Shown: positions 27,010 to 34,347 of the stretch, in pieces
Position numbering within the stretch: position 1 is the first letter of the stretch
Layout of the letters: each line of letters starts with the position of its first letter
Program-made: the position numbers and the translations under genes
The notes under the pieces: model-generated
Seen by the model: the letters and a program-made list of their open reading frames with translations, nothing else
The model's database searches: none
What the model was told of the DNA's origin: nothing
Assembly (NCBI RefSeq): GCF_024437745.1
Contig: NZ_JANFNY010000002.1
Span: forward strand, 1 to 64,000
Origin: Roseomonas sp. GC11
GTDB lineage: Bacteria > Pseudomonadota > Alphaproteobacteria > Acetobacterales > Acetobacteraceae
DNA: 64,000 nt
Direction of reading: 5' to 3'

Positions 27010-27137
27010 GGCAAGGGGATCTTTTTAAGATCCCCTTCTTTTTCTGAAGAATTTTTTTCAGGCTGCCGCCGTCTCCCGGCATAGCGGGACGCTGCACTGG
27101 AAAAGTTTTTTGGTTCTTTTTTTCAAAAAAGAACGCT
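27010..27137. repeat. Terminator/repeat block after malate synthase
   Basis: AAGGGGATCTTTTTAAGATCCCCTT (about 27,013-27,037) is a strong stem. It is followed by TTCTTTTTCTGAAGAA, the TTCAGGCTGCCGCCGTCTCCCGGC...GCGGGACG repeat copy, and GTTCTTTTTTTC-AAAAAAGAAC (27,113-27,134). The block separates convergent genes. Confidence 0.8.
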
Positions 27138-27142
27138 TCTTC

Positions 27143-27706
27143 TCAAACCCCTGGCATCGCGTCGCTGATTTGCTTCTGCATCAGCACGAGGTCCAGCCAG
27201 CGGCCGAACTTGCACCCCACCTGGGGCATCCGCCCCACTTCCCGGAAGCCCAGCCGCTCATGCAGGCGGAGGGAGGGGGCATTCTCCGCGTCGATGGACG
27301 CGACCATGACATGCTTGCCCATCAGCGCCGCCTGCTCCAGCAGCGCGCCCACCAGCCGCGTGCCGAGGCCGCGCCCGCGGCTATCCGGGCGCAGATGGAC
27401 GGAGTGCTCCACCGTGTGGCGGAAGCCGGGCCAGCAGGGCCGGAAATCGGTGAAGCTGGCGAAGCCCAGCACATCCGTCTCCGTCTCCCCCAGCGCCACC
27501 AGCACGGGGTAGCCGAGGGCGCGGCGCTGGGCGAACCAGGCGGCGCGCTGCTCCGCGCTTTCCACGCAATCCGTGTAGACGGCGGTGCTGGCGGCCACGA
27601 TGCTGTTGAAGATCGCCCGCATGCCGGGCAGGTGCGCCTCGGCCGCCGGCACGATCAGCACCGGCTCGGCCAGCGCCGCGGGGGGAACTGCCGTCAGCAC
27701 CGTCAT
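27143..27706 (-). CDS. GNAT N-acetyltransferase, phosphinothricin acetyltransferase-like
   Basis: A 187-aa GNAT protein. The opening segment (M-R-A-I-F-N-S-I-V-A-A-S-T-A-V-Y, then Q-R-A-A-W-F-A-Q-R-R-A) and the acetyl-CoA loop R-P-D-S-R-G-R-G-L-G-T-R-L are typical of the Pat/Bar/MddA group, which acetylates methionine sulfone, sulfoximine or phosphinothricin analogues. F-R-H-T-V-E-H-S-V-H is the usual active-site strand. The ATG at 27,706 was preferred to 27,736 because the family opens soon after it. A housekeeping detoxification role is most likely. Confidence 0.85.
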   Translation of the reverse strand: MTVLTAVPPAALAEPVLIVPAAEAHLPGMRAIFNSIVAASTAVYTDCVESAEQRAAWFAQRRALGYPVLVALGETETDVLGFASFTDFRPCWPGFRHTVEHSVHLRPDSRGRGLGTRLVGALLEQAALMGKHVMVASIDAENAPSLRLHERLGFREVGRMPQVGCKFGRWLDLVLMQKQISDAMPGV

Positions 27707-27912
27707 GGCACCTGCCCTTGCCTGATGGGCTGCCACGCAGGGTGGTGGATCTCCGCCGCTGTGACTGCCGGGGTTGTGACAGGTGCAGCTTTACATTTTA
27801 ACGATCATTTCGGAAGTGCTCGCCATCGCATGAGACGGATTCCCGCCTCTCACGGTTACGTCAACACCGCCTCCACCCGCGTGGGTTGAACGGACAGAAA
27901 AAAGAAGGGGGT

Positions 27913-27940
27913 GCGGGGGAATTCATTCCCCCGCCCTTTT
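27913..27940. terminator. GGGGGAATTCATTCCCCC hairpin
   Basis: A perfect stem GCGGGGGAAT/ATTCCCCCGC followed by CCTTTTGTT, just upstream of the ATP12 gene. It is the same hairpin as 3,459-3,482. It may be a leader hairpin or the terminator of an unseen short transcript. Confidence 0.65.
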
Positions 27941-27956
27941 GTTCTAATCGGGCGGC

Positions 27957-28667
27957 ATGAAGCGCTTCTGGGACCACGCCACCGCCGCCCCCGCCGGGGA
28001 TGGCCTTTTCGCCGTTCTGCTGGATGGCCGCCCGCTGCGGCTGCCGGGCAGCGGCCCGCTGCACCTGCCCCGCCTCTCCCTGGCCGAGGCCGTCGCCGCC
28101 GAATGGCAGGCCGCCGGCGGGCAGAAGGGCGGCGCCATGTCGATGGAGCAGGTGCCGCTGACCCGCGTGGTCGCCACCGCGCTGGAGCGCATCGCGCCCG
28201 ACCCGCAGGCCAGCGTGGAGGCCCTGCTGAAATACGGCGAGACGGACATGCTCTGCTACCGCAGCGCCGATGAGCCGCGCCTGGCCGGGCGGCAGGCGCA
28301 GGGCTGGCAGCCCCTGCTGGACTGGGCGGCGCTGGAACTGGATGCCCCGCTGCGCTGCACCACCGGCATCATGCCCGTGGCGCAGCCAACCGATTCGCTG
28401 GCGGCGCTGCGCCGGGCGCTGTCCGCCCTCGGCCCGCTGGAACTGGCGGCGATGGGCGTGGCTATCCCGGCCCTGGGCAGCCTGGTGCTGGGCCTCGCCC
28501 TGGCGCGCGGCCGGCTGGATGCCGCCACCGCCTGCCACCTCGCCTTCCTCGACGAAGCCTTCCAGCAAGAGTTCTGGGGCGAGGATCCCGAGGCCCTGGC
28601 GCGGCGGGACGGGGTGGTGAAGGATATCGCCCTGGCCGCCCGCCTGCTGGATCTGGCGCGCGGCTGA
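27957..28667 (+). CDS. ATP12-family F1-ATPase assembly chaperone
   Basis: A 236-aa ATP12 protein. Landmarks are K-R-F-W at the start, V-L-L-D-G-R-P-L-R-L-P, A-E-A-V-A-A-E-W-Q-A, and E-T-D-M-L-C-Y-R, followed by W-x-P-L-L-D-W near residue 120. ATP12 helps assemble the alpha subunit of F1 ATP synthase. It is nearly restricted to alphaproteobacteria and mitochondria, which supports the taxonomic guess. It is followed 30 nt later by acylphosphatase in the same direction. Confidence 0.92.
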   Translation: MKRFWDHATAAPAGDGLFAVLLDGRPLRLPGSGPLHLPRLSLAEAVAAEWQAAGGQKGGAMSMEQVPLTRVVATALERIAPDPQASVEALLKYGETDMLCYRSADEPRLAGRQAQGWQPLLDWAALELDAPLRCTTGIMPVAQPTDSLAALRRALSALGPLELAAMGVAIPALGSLVLGLALARGRLDAATACHLAFLDEAFQQEFWGEDPEALARRDGVVKDIALAARLLDLARG

Positions 28668-28697
28668 GGCCAGGGGAAAGGACCAGGAGGAGGCGGC

Positions 28698-28973
28698 ATG
28701 GACGCCAAGCGGGTGCGGATCCGGGGCCGGGTCCAGGGGGTCGGCTACCGGGACTGGATGGTGGCGGAGGCCAACCGGCTGGGCGTGCAGGGCTGGGTGC
28801 GCAACCGCGCCGATGGCAGCGTGGAAGCCCTGGTGGCCGGCGATGCCGCCGCCGTCGGCGCGCTGCTCACCGCCTGCCGGGCCGGGCCGCGCCTCGCCCG
28901 CGTCGAATCGATCAGCGAGGAATTCGCCGAGCCGCCCGCAGGCCCGGGCTTCCGGCGCGAGGCCACGGCATGA
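28698..28973 (+). CDS. acyP: Acylphosphatase
   Basis: A 91-aa single-domain enzyme that hydrolyses acyl phosphates. The conserved V-Q-G-V-G-Y-R-D-W with its catalytic Arg is at residues 12-20 (the common form has F-R), and G-W-V-R-N-R-A-D-G-S-V-E contains the catalytic Asn. [12 protein letters not shown] sits upstream. Its stop overlaps the next start by 4 nt. Confidence 0.95.
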   Translation: MDAKRVRIRGRVQGVGYRDWMVAEANRLGVQGWVRNRADGSVEALVAGDAAAVGALLTACRAGPRLARVESISEEFAEPPAGPGFRREATA

Positions 28974-29917
28974 GCGGCGCGCCGCTCGTCAGCGCGCCCG
29001 TCATCCTCTTCGCCTTCGACCGGCCGGACTATCTGGAGCGCGTCTGCGCCGGGCTCTCGCGGCAGCGCGGCGTGGTGCTGGACCCGACCAATATCTGGCT
29101 GGTGCAGGATGGCGCCATCTCCCCGCGCACCGGGCGGCGCTACGCCCGCGATGAGGATATCGCCGCCAGCATCGCCACCTTCCGGCGGCATTTCCCGCTC
29201 GGCACCGTCCTCGCCAGCCCGCACAACCTCGGCATCGCCCGCAACATCCTGCGCGGGGAACGGCTGGTCTTTGACGAGCTGAACGCCGAGATCGGCTATT
29301 TCTTCGAGGACGACCTGGAGCCGGGGCCCTGGTATCTCTGGGCGCTGGAACGGCTGCGCGTCATCACCGCGGCCTTTCCGCGCATCGTCTATTTCGGCGC
29401 CTATGGTGACCACCGCCGCGACTATCCGGGGCCGGTGGTGAAATACATCCCGCTGGAGCACCATTGGGGCTTCGCCCTGCGCCGCGAAGGCTGGCGCCAG
29501 ATGATGGACTGGCTCAGGCCCTACTACGCCCTGCTCGAAGGGCGCGACTACCGCGACCGGCCCAACGGCGCGATCCTCGAACTGTTCAGGCCGCTCAGCA
29601 TCGCCTCGGAAGCCTCCTCGCAGGACGCGGCCAAGAGCATCGCCTGCCTGCATCTCGGCCTCAGCCGCGTCATGACCACCGTCAGCTTCGGCCGCTATAT
29701 CGGCGAGCGCGGGCATTCCTTCTCGCCCGAGCATTTCCGCCACATGGGCTTCGACCGCATGCGCATCGCCGAAAGCGAGAGCTACGATTTTCAGGCGCTG
29801 ACGGAGGCCCGGCTCAACGACATCGATGCCCACCACCGCCGCCATTACGAAAGGCTGCGGCGGGAACGGCTGGAGGACATCATCCGGGAATTCGAGGGAA
29901 AAGAGAGGTCGAATTAG
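28970..29917 (+). CDS. Glycosyltransferase-like protein (GT-A fold, GNT-I-like)
   Basis: A 315-aa protein opening with a GT-A-like strand V-I-L-F-A-F-D-R-P-D-Y-L, followed by L-V-Q-D-G-A and the metal-binding-like acidic stretch Y-F-F-E-D-D-L-E-P-G-P-W-Y-L. The layout resembles GNT-I/glycosyltransferase-A proteins that add a sugar to a surface molecule. A charged C-terminal helix (R-R-H-Y-E-R-L-R-R-E-R) may bind membrane or a partner. The start overlaps the acylphosphatase stop (ATGA). No other polysaccharide genes are adjacent. The GT assignment rests on motif resemblance only. Confidence 0.65.
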   Translation: MSGAPLVSAPVILFAFDRPDYLERVCAGLSRQRGVVLDPTNIWLVQDGAISPRTGRRYARDEDIAASIATFRRHFPLGTVLASPHNLGIARNILRGERLVFDELNAEIGYFFEDDLEPGPWYLWALERLRVITAAFPRIVYFGAYGDHRRDYPGPVVKYIPLEHHWGFALRREGWRQMMDWLRPYYALLEGRDYRDRPNGAILELFRPLSIASEASSQDAAKSIACLHLGLSRVMTTVSFGRYIGERGHSFSPEHFRHMGFDRMRIAESESYDFQALTEARLNDIDAHHRRHYERLRRERLEDIIREFEGKERSN

Positions 29918-29918
29918 A

Positions 29919-30005
29919 AAAGATTAAAAGGGTTCTTTTTGAAAAAAGAACCAAAAACTTTCTGTCAGTTTGGCGCCCCGCTGCCGGCAGGGCGCCAGAG
30001 TAGAA
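29919..30005. terminator. Terminator/repeat block between convergent genes
   Basis: GGTTCTTTTT-GA-AAAAAGAACC (29,931-29,952) is followed by a TTGGCGCCCCGC...GCAGGGCGCCAGA stem (about 29,968-29,999). It sits between the glycosyltransferase-like gene and the amino-acid binding protein. Confidence 0.8.
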
Positions 30006-30009
30006 AAAA

Positions 30010-31035
30010 TCAGCGCATCGGCGGGGCGTATTGCAGGCCGCCCTTGGTCCACAGGCTGTTGATGCCGCGCTGAATGCCCATCGGCGTGATGTTGCGCTCC
30101 CACATCTCCCCATAATGGCCCGTGGCGCGCACCACCTGCACCGCCCAGTCCGGCGCCACACCCATCATCTTGCCCAGGTCACCGCTCTTGCCCAGGAAGC
30201 GCTGCACATCCGGGTTGGTGCTGTTCGCCATGCTGTCGATGTTCTGGCTGGTGATGCCCAGTTCCTCCGCCGTCAGCAGCGCGAAATGCGTCCAGCGCAC
30301 GATGTCGAACCACTTCGCATCGCCCTTGCGCACGGAAGGACCGAGCGGCTCCTTCGAGATGATCTCCGGCAGCAGGACATACTCCGAAGCCGCCGGGCCC
30401 TGGCCGGCGCGGAAGGCCGCCAGCGTCGAGGTGTCAGAGGTATAGACGTCGCAGCGCCCGGCGGCGAAGGCGCTGCGGATCTCCTCGACATTCTCGAAGG
30501 TCACCGGGTTCAGCTTCATGCTGTTGGCGCGGAAATAGTCGGTGACGTTCAGCTCCGTCGTCGAGCCCTGCTGAACGCAGACGCTGGCGCCATCCAGCTG
30601 CTTCGCCGAGGTGATGCCCATCGACTTGCGCACCATGAAGCCATTGCCATCATAGAAATTGATGCCGGCGAAGACGAAGCCCAGCGCCGCCTCGCGCGAC
30701 AGCGTCCAGGTCGTGGTGCGGATCAGCACATCCACCTCGCCCGATTGCAGCGCGGGGAAGCGCTGCGGCGCGGTGGTGGGGACGAAGCGCACCTTGGACG
30801 GGTCGCCGAACACGGCGGCCGCCAGGGCACGGCAGTAATCGGCATCCAGGCCGCGGAAGATGCCCTGGCTGTCCGGCGTGGCGAAGCCGATGGTGTTGGG
30901 CGTCACGCCGCAGGCGATGCTGCCCCGGGCACGGATCGCCGCCAGCGTATCGGCGGCGGGCTGCGCCAGGGCGGGCTTGGCCTGGCCCAGGGCCAGCGCG
31001 GCCAGGCCGAGCAGGGCGGCGGAAATACGGCGCAT
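30010..31035 (-). CDS. General L-amino-acid ABC transporter substrate-binding protein, AapJ-like (copy 1)
   Basis: A 341-aa periplasmic family-3 solute-binding protein with a signal peptide ending A-L-A-Q. Binding-fold landmarks are G-V-T-P-N-T-I-G-F-A, Q-G-I-F-R-G-L-D-A-D-Y-C-R-A, S-G-E-V-D-V-L-I-R-T-T-T-W-T and A-F-A-A-G-R-C-D-V-Y-T-S-D. The two conserved Cys of the AapJ group are present (I-A-C-G-V and V-C-V-Q-Q). The C-terminus is identical to the next gene (K-G-G-L-Q-Y-A-P-P-M-R). No permease or ATPase gene follows, so it is an orphan receptor for a transporter elsewhere. Confidence 0.9.
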   Translation of the reverse strand: MRRISAALLGLAALALGQAKPALAQPAADTLAAIRARGSIACGVTPNTIGFATPDSQGIFRGLDADYCRALAAAVFGDPSKVRFVPTTAPQRFPALQSGEVDVLIRTTTWTLSREAALGFVFAGINFYDGNGFMVRKSMGITSAKQLDGASVCVQQGSTTELNVTDYFRANSMKLNPVTFENVEEIRSAFAAGRCDVYTSDTSTLAAFRAGQGPAASEYVLLPEIISKEPLGPSVRKGDAKWFDIVRWTHFALLTAEELGITSQNIDSMANSTNPDVQRFLGKSGDLGKMMGVAPDWAVQVVRATGHYGEMWERNITPMGIQRGINSLWTKGGLQYAPPMR

Positions 31036-31207
31036 GCGTGTCTCTCTGTCTGGTGTGGTCGGGCGGTGCGGGGAGTGTGCCGCTCCCGCCGCGGGCCCGC
31101 AAACGGGAAAGGCGGGCCACCACCCCGGGCCGGAAGACTCCGGCCCGGTGCGGCGCCCGCCCCTCAGGCGAATGGCTCGCCGCGCGCGGAAAAAAGGCGC
31201 GCGAGGC

Positions 31208-32245
31208 TCAGCGCATCGGGGGCGCGTACTGCAGGCCGCCCTTGGTCCACAGGTTGTTGATGCCGCGCTGCACGCCCATCGGGGTGATGCTGCGGTCCCA
31301 CATCTCGGCGAAGTTGCCGACCTGGCGGACGATGTTCACAGCCCAGTCCGGCGAGAGGCCGAGCATCTTGCCCAGGTCGCCGCTCTTGCCCATGAAGCGC
31401 TGCACATCCGGGTTGTTGCTGTCGGCGAAGCTCTCGATGTTCTTGCTGGTGATGCCAAGCTCCTCCGCCGTCAGCTGCGCGAAATGCGCCCAGCGGACGA
31501 TGTCGAAGAACTTGAAGTCGCCCTTGCGGACCACGGCACCCAGCGGCTCCTTCGAGATGATCTCCGGCAGCAGCAGCAGCTCGCCCGGGTTGGAGGCGGT
31601 GGCGCGGAACGAGGCCAGCGAGGAGGCGTCCGTCGTATAGGCGTCGCAGCGGCCGGCATTGAAGGCCGTGCGGATCTCCTCGACGCTCTCGATCACCACC
31701 GGGGTGAACTTCATGTTGTTGCTGCGGAAGTAGTCGGAGAGGTTCAGCTCGGTCGTGGTGCCGGGCTGGACGCAGACGGTGGCGCCGTCCAGCTGCTTGG
31801 CCGAGCTGACGTTGAGCGACTTCTTCACCAGGAAGCCCTGGCCGTCATAGAAGTTGATGCTGGCGAACTCGAAGCCCAGCGAGGCCTCGCGCGCCAGGGT
31901 CCAGGTGGTGTTGCGCACCAGCAGGTCCACCTCGCCCGACTGCAGCGCCGGGAAGCGATTCTGCGAGGTCAGGTTGACGAAGCGCACCTTGTTGGCGTCG
32001 CCCAGGATGGCGGCGGCGACGGTGCGGCAGCCATCGGCGTCCAGGCCGCGCATCACGCCCTGGCTGTCCGGCAGGCTGAAGCCGGCGGAACTGCCGGACA
32101 CGCCGCACACCACGGCGCCACGGGCGCGGATGGCACCGACGGTATCGGCGGAAGCCTGCTGCGCGGAGGCAGGCGCCGCGAGACCCAGCAGGGTGGCGGC
32201 GGCGACGGCCAGCCCGCCGGCGGCCGCGAGGGCATTACGGAACAT
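31208..32245 (-). CDS. General L-amino-acid ABC transporter substrate-binding protein, AapJ-like (copy 2)
   Basis: A 345-aa paralogue of the downstream gene, with the same domain layout, signal peptide (ends A-S-A-Q-Q) and C-terminal L-W-T-K-G-G-L-Q-Y-A-P-P. Binding residues differ: V-S-G-S-S-A-G-F-S-L against V-T-P-N-T-I-G-F-A-T, and D-A-D-G-C-R against D-A-D-Y-C-R, so ligand range may have shifted. A perfect hairpin GCCGGCG-AAAA-CGCCGGC lies in the leader (32,268-32,285). It is separated from copy 1 by about 170 nt, so the two may be transcribed together or from separate promoters. Confidence 0.9.
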   Translation of the reverse strand: MFRNALAAAGGLAVAAATLLGLAAPASAQQASADTVGAIRARGAVVCGVSGSSAGFSLPDSQGVMRGLDADGCRTVAAAILGDANKVRFVNLTSQNRFPALQSGEVDLLVRNTTWTLAREASLGFEFASINFYDGQGFLVKKSLNVSSAKQLDGATVCVQPGTTTELNLSDYFRSNNMKFTPVVIESVEEIRTAFNAGRCDAYTTDASSLASFRATASNPGELLLLPEIISKEPLGAVVRKGDFKFFDIVRWAHFAQLTAEELGITSKNIESFADSNNPDVQRFMGKSGDLGKMLGLSPDWAVNIVRQVGNFAEMWDRSITPMGVQRGINNLWTKGGLQYAPPMR

Positions 32246-32696
32246 GTTGCTCTCCCTGTTTTATCGAGCCGGCGAAAACGCCGGCGGCGGAGGCAGTTTC
32301 CGGAACGAACCGGTGCCACGCAAGGCCGCATCGCCACCAGAAAGAGCACCCGGCGACAGGCCAGCCTATCCCGTGGGCAGGGACGTCCGGTTTCTGCCAC
32401 TTGTTGTATCGTTGGAATAACGCAGTCGTGCGACCGGTTCGCACAGCAAAGTGATGCCAGCAACTTCCCCGCCAGCGCCAGCGCTTTCTCGCACCCGCGT
32501 CACGCCGCCGCGCCAGGGCGGCACCGCCACGCTTGCGGCCCGCCGCCGGCGGGCGCATTGCCAGGGTGGCCATCCGCGCCACATGCCGGCCCGGCCGCCC
32601 GCTCTCTCCACAACCACCGCCTCCTGGCCGCCTCCTCCCCTGGCAGCCGCCTGCCTGCCCTGCCCCACCTTGCCTGCCCCGCGGAATCCTGACCCC
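32246..32696. other. Non-coding gap between divergent genes (about 450 nt)
   Basis: Contains the leader hairpin of the amino-acid binding protein (32,268-32,285) and a locally less GC-rich stretch at 32,395-32,450 that could hold promoters for either neighbour. The remainder is Pro/Arg-codon-like GC-rich sequence with no recognisable protein. Confidence 0.6.
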
Positions 32697-33875
32697 ATGC
32701 CTGCCTGGCTTCCCCTGCTGCTCGGTTTCCTCACCGCCATCGGGCCGCTCTCCACCGACATGTACCTGCCCGCCTTCCCGGCCATCGAGCAGGGCTTCGG
32801 CGCACCGCACGGCTCGGCGGAGCTGACGCTGGCCGCCTGGTTCATGGGGCTGGCTGTCGGGCAGCTGGTGCAGGGCACGCTGGGGGACAGGCTCGGCCGC
32901 CGCCGGCCGCTCATCGCCGGGCTGCTCGTCTACCTCGCCGGCTCCATCGGCTGCGCCCTCGCCACCGATATCCAGATGCTGGCCTTCTTCCGCTTCCTCT
33001 CCGCCTTCGGTGGCTCAGCCAGCATGGTGCTGCCGCGCGCCGTGGTGCGCGACCTCGCCGATGGCCACGCCGCCGCCCGGCTGATGTCGCGCCTGATGCT
33101 CGTCATGGGCGCGGCGCCCATCCTCGCCCCCGGCCTCGGCGGGCTGATGATCCATCTCGGCGGCTGGCGGCCCATCTTCTGGTTCTCCAGCGCCTATGCG
33201 GTGCTCTCGGCCTTCCTGGTCTGGCGCCTGCTGCCCGAGACCCTGCCGCCCGAGCGCCGCCTGCGCCTCGCCCCCGGCGCGCTGCTGCTGCGCTACCTCC
33301 AGGTGCTGCGCGAACGCAGCTTCCTCACCCATGTCGCCATGGGCTGCGCCGGCATGTTCCTGATGTTCACCTATGTCGGCGGCTCGGCGGCCGTCTTCGT
33401 CGGCATGTTCGGGCTGGACCCCACCCGCTTCGGCCTGCTCTTCGGCGTCAATGCCGCGGGCTTCATCCTGGCCTCGCAGCTCAACCCGCCCCTGCTGCTC
33501 CGCCTCGGGGCACAGCGCCTCGTGCGGCTGGCCAGCCTCGTCATCCTCGCCGCCACCATCGCCCTGGCCGCCATCGCCTTCAGCGGACCCCCGCACTGGA
33601 TCTGGCTGATGGGGCCCATCTTCATCGCCGTCGGCAGCTCTGCCTTCGTGCTGCCCAATGCGGCGGTGGGCGCGCTCTCCCGCCACGCCACACAGGCCGG
33701 CTCCGCCTCGGCCCTGATGGGCACGCTGCAATTCAGCATCGCCGGCACCAGCGGCATCCTGCTCAGCCACCTCGCCGATGGCTCCGCCCGGCCCATGGCC
33801 ATCCTGATGCTCGCCGGCGCCATCGGCATGGTCGTCGCCGAGCGGATGCGGCCGGCGGCGCGGGAAAAGGTATAA
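32697..33875 (+). CDS. Bcr/CflA-type MFS multidrug exporter
   Basis: A 392-aa twelve-helix major-facilitator protein. It opens with F-L-T-A-I-G-P-L-S-T-D-M-Y-L-P-A-F-P, the Bcr/CflA hallmark, then has the loop 2-3 motif G-D-R-L-G-R-R-R-P and R-A-V-V-R-D-L in loop 4-5. It is probably a proton-driven drug exporter. It is the last chromosomal gene before the mobile element. Confidence 0.92.
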   Translation: MPAWLPLLLGFLTAIGPLSTDMYLPAFPAIEQGFGAPHGSAELTLAAWFMGLAVGQLVQGTLGDRLGRRRPLIAGLLVYLAGSIGCALATDIQMLAFFRFLSAFGGSASMVLPRAVVRDLADGHAAARLMSRLMLVMGAAPILAPGLGGLMIHLGGWRPIFWFSSAYAVLSAFLVWRLLPETLPPERRLRLAPGALLLRYLQVLRERSFLTHVAMGCAGMFLMFTYVGGSAAVFVGMFGLDPTRFGLLFGVNAAGFILASQLNPPLLLRLGAQRLVRLASLVILAATIALAAIAFSGPPHWIWLMGPIFIAVGSSAFVLPNAAVGALSRHATQAGSASALMGTLQFSIAGTSGILLSHLADGSARPMAILMLAGAIGMVVAERMRPAAREKV

Positions 33876-33882
33876 AAAAAAG

Positions 33883-34022
33883 TCCGGGGGAAAGAATTCC
33901 CCCGGATTTCTATCAGGCTGCCGCGCCAGCGTGGCCACGCGGGACGCGCCACTCCACCGGAAGCACCCCGGCCCCGTGCAGCGTCCCGCTTCTCAACGGG
34001 ACGGCGGCAGCCTGAAAAAAAA
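33883..34022. repeat. Terminator hairpin plus last interspersed repeat copies before the island
   Basis: TCCGGGGGAA-AG-AATTCCCCCGGA (33,883-33,906) followed by TTTC is the exporter's terminator. After it come CAGGCTGCCGCGCCAGCGTGG (33,911 onward) and the inverted CGTCCCGCTTCTCAACGGGACGGCGGCAGCCTGAAAA copy, which stops at 34,022. No copy of this family was found to the right of this point. Confidence 0.82.
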
Positions 34023-34040
34023 TCATTCCCACTCGATCGT
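34023..34040 (-). other. Putative attachment site: 18-bp remnant of the guaA 3' end
   Basis: Read on the minus strand, these bases are ACG ATC GAG TGG GAA TGA, i.e. T-I-E-W-E-stop, the nearly invariant C-terminus of GMP synthase GuaA. The codon immediately upstream is a stop (TGA), so only the 3' tip of the gene is here. This is what is left at the distal end when an element integrates into the end of guaA and restores the gene at its other end. Intact guaA should therefore lie to the right of the element, outside the window. The repeat family and high GC end exactly at this site. Confidence 0.8.
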
Positions 34041-34347
34041 TCAAGGACCAGTTAGGTCTTTGATATAGCTTGCTTTTTTCTATCTTGTAGTGCCGGAAGC
34101 CGACGCTCGGGCCGTCAAAAAGATATGCTCTTGATTTTAAATAGAAATCGCCCCAGAATTTTTTGTCTGCTGTCGATATCTATCGAGGTCGATCAGGCTC
34201 AAAACCCCTCGATCTCGAAACGCAATAACGCTTAATCAGCTTCATCAAAGTACCGTCACGAACAGCTGACATCGCGAGCTATGGCGGCCGATGATCGGTC
34301 GGCGCCCCCCTTCACTGATCAAGAACCGTGTTGTCCGAAGATGGGCT
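34041..34347. other. AT-richer gap at the element's left end, no gene
   Basis: About 300 nt of mixed sequence with AT-rich tracts (near 34,060-34,160) and a TCGATATCTATCGAGGTCGATC stretch near 34,173-34,195 rich in TCGA steps. Element ends often carry recombinase or excisionase sites; I see no clear repeat that would prove this. No plausible reading frame. Confidence 0.5.
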
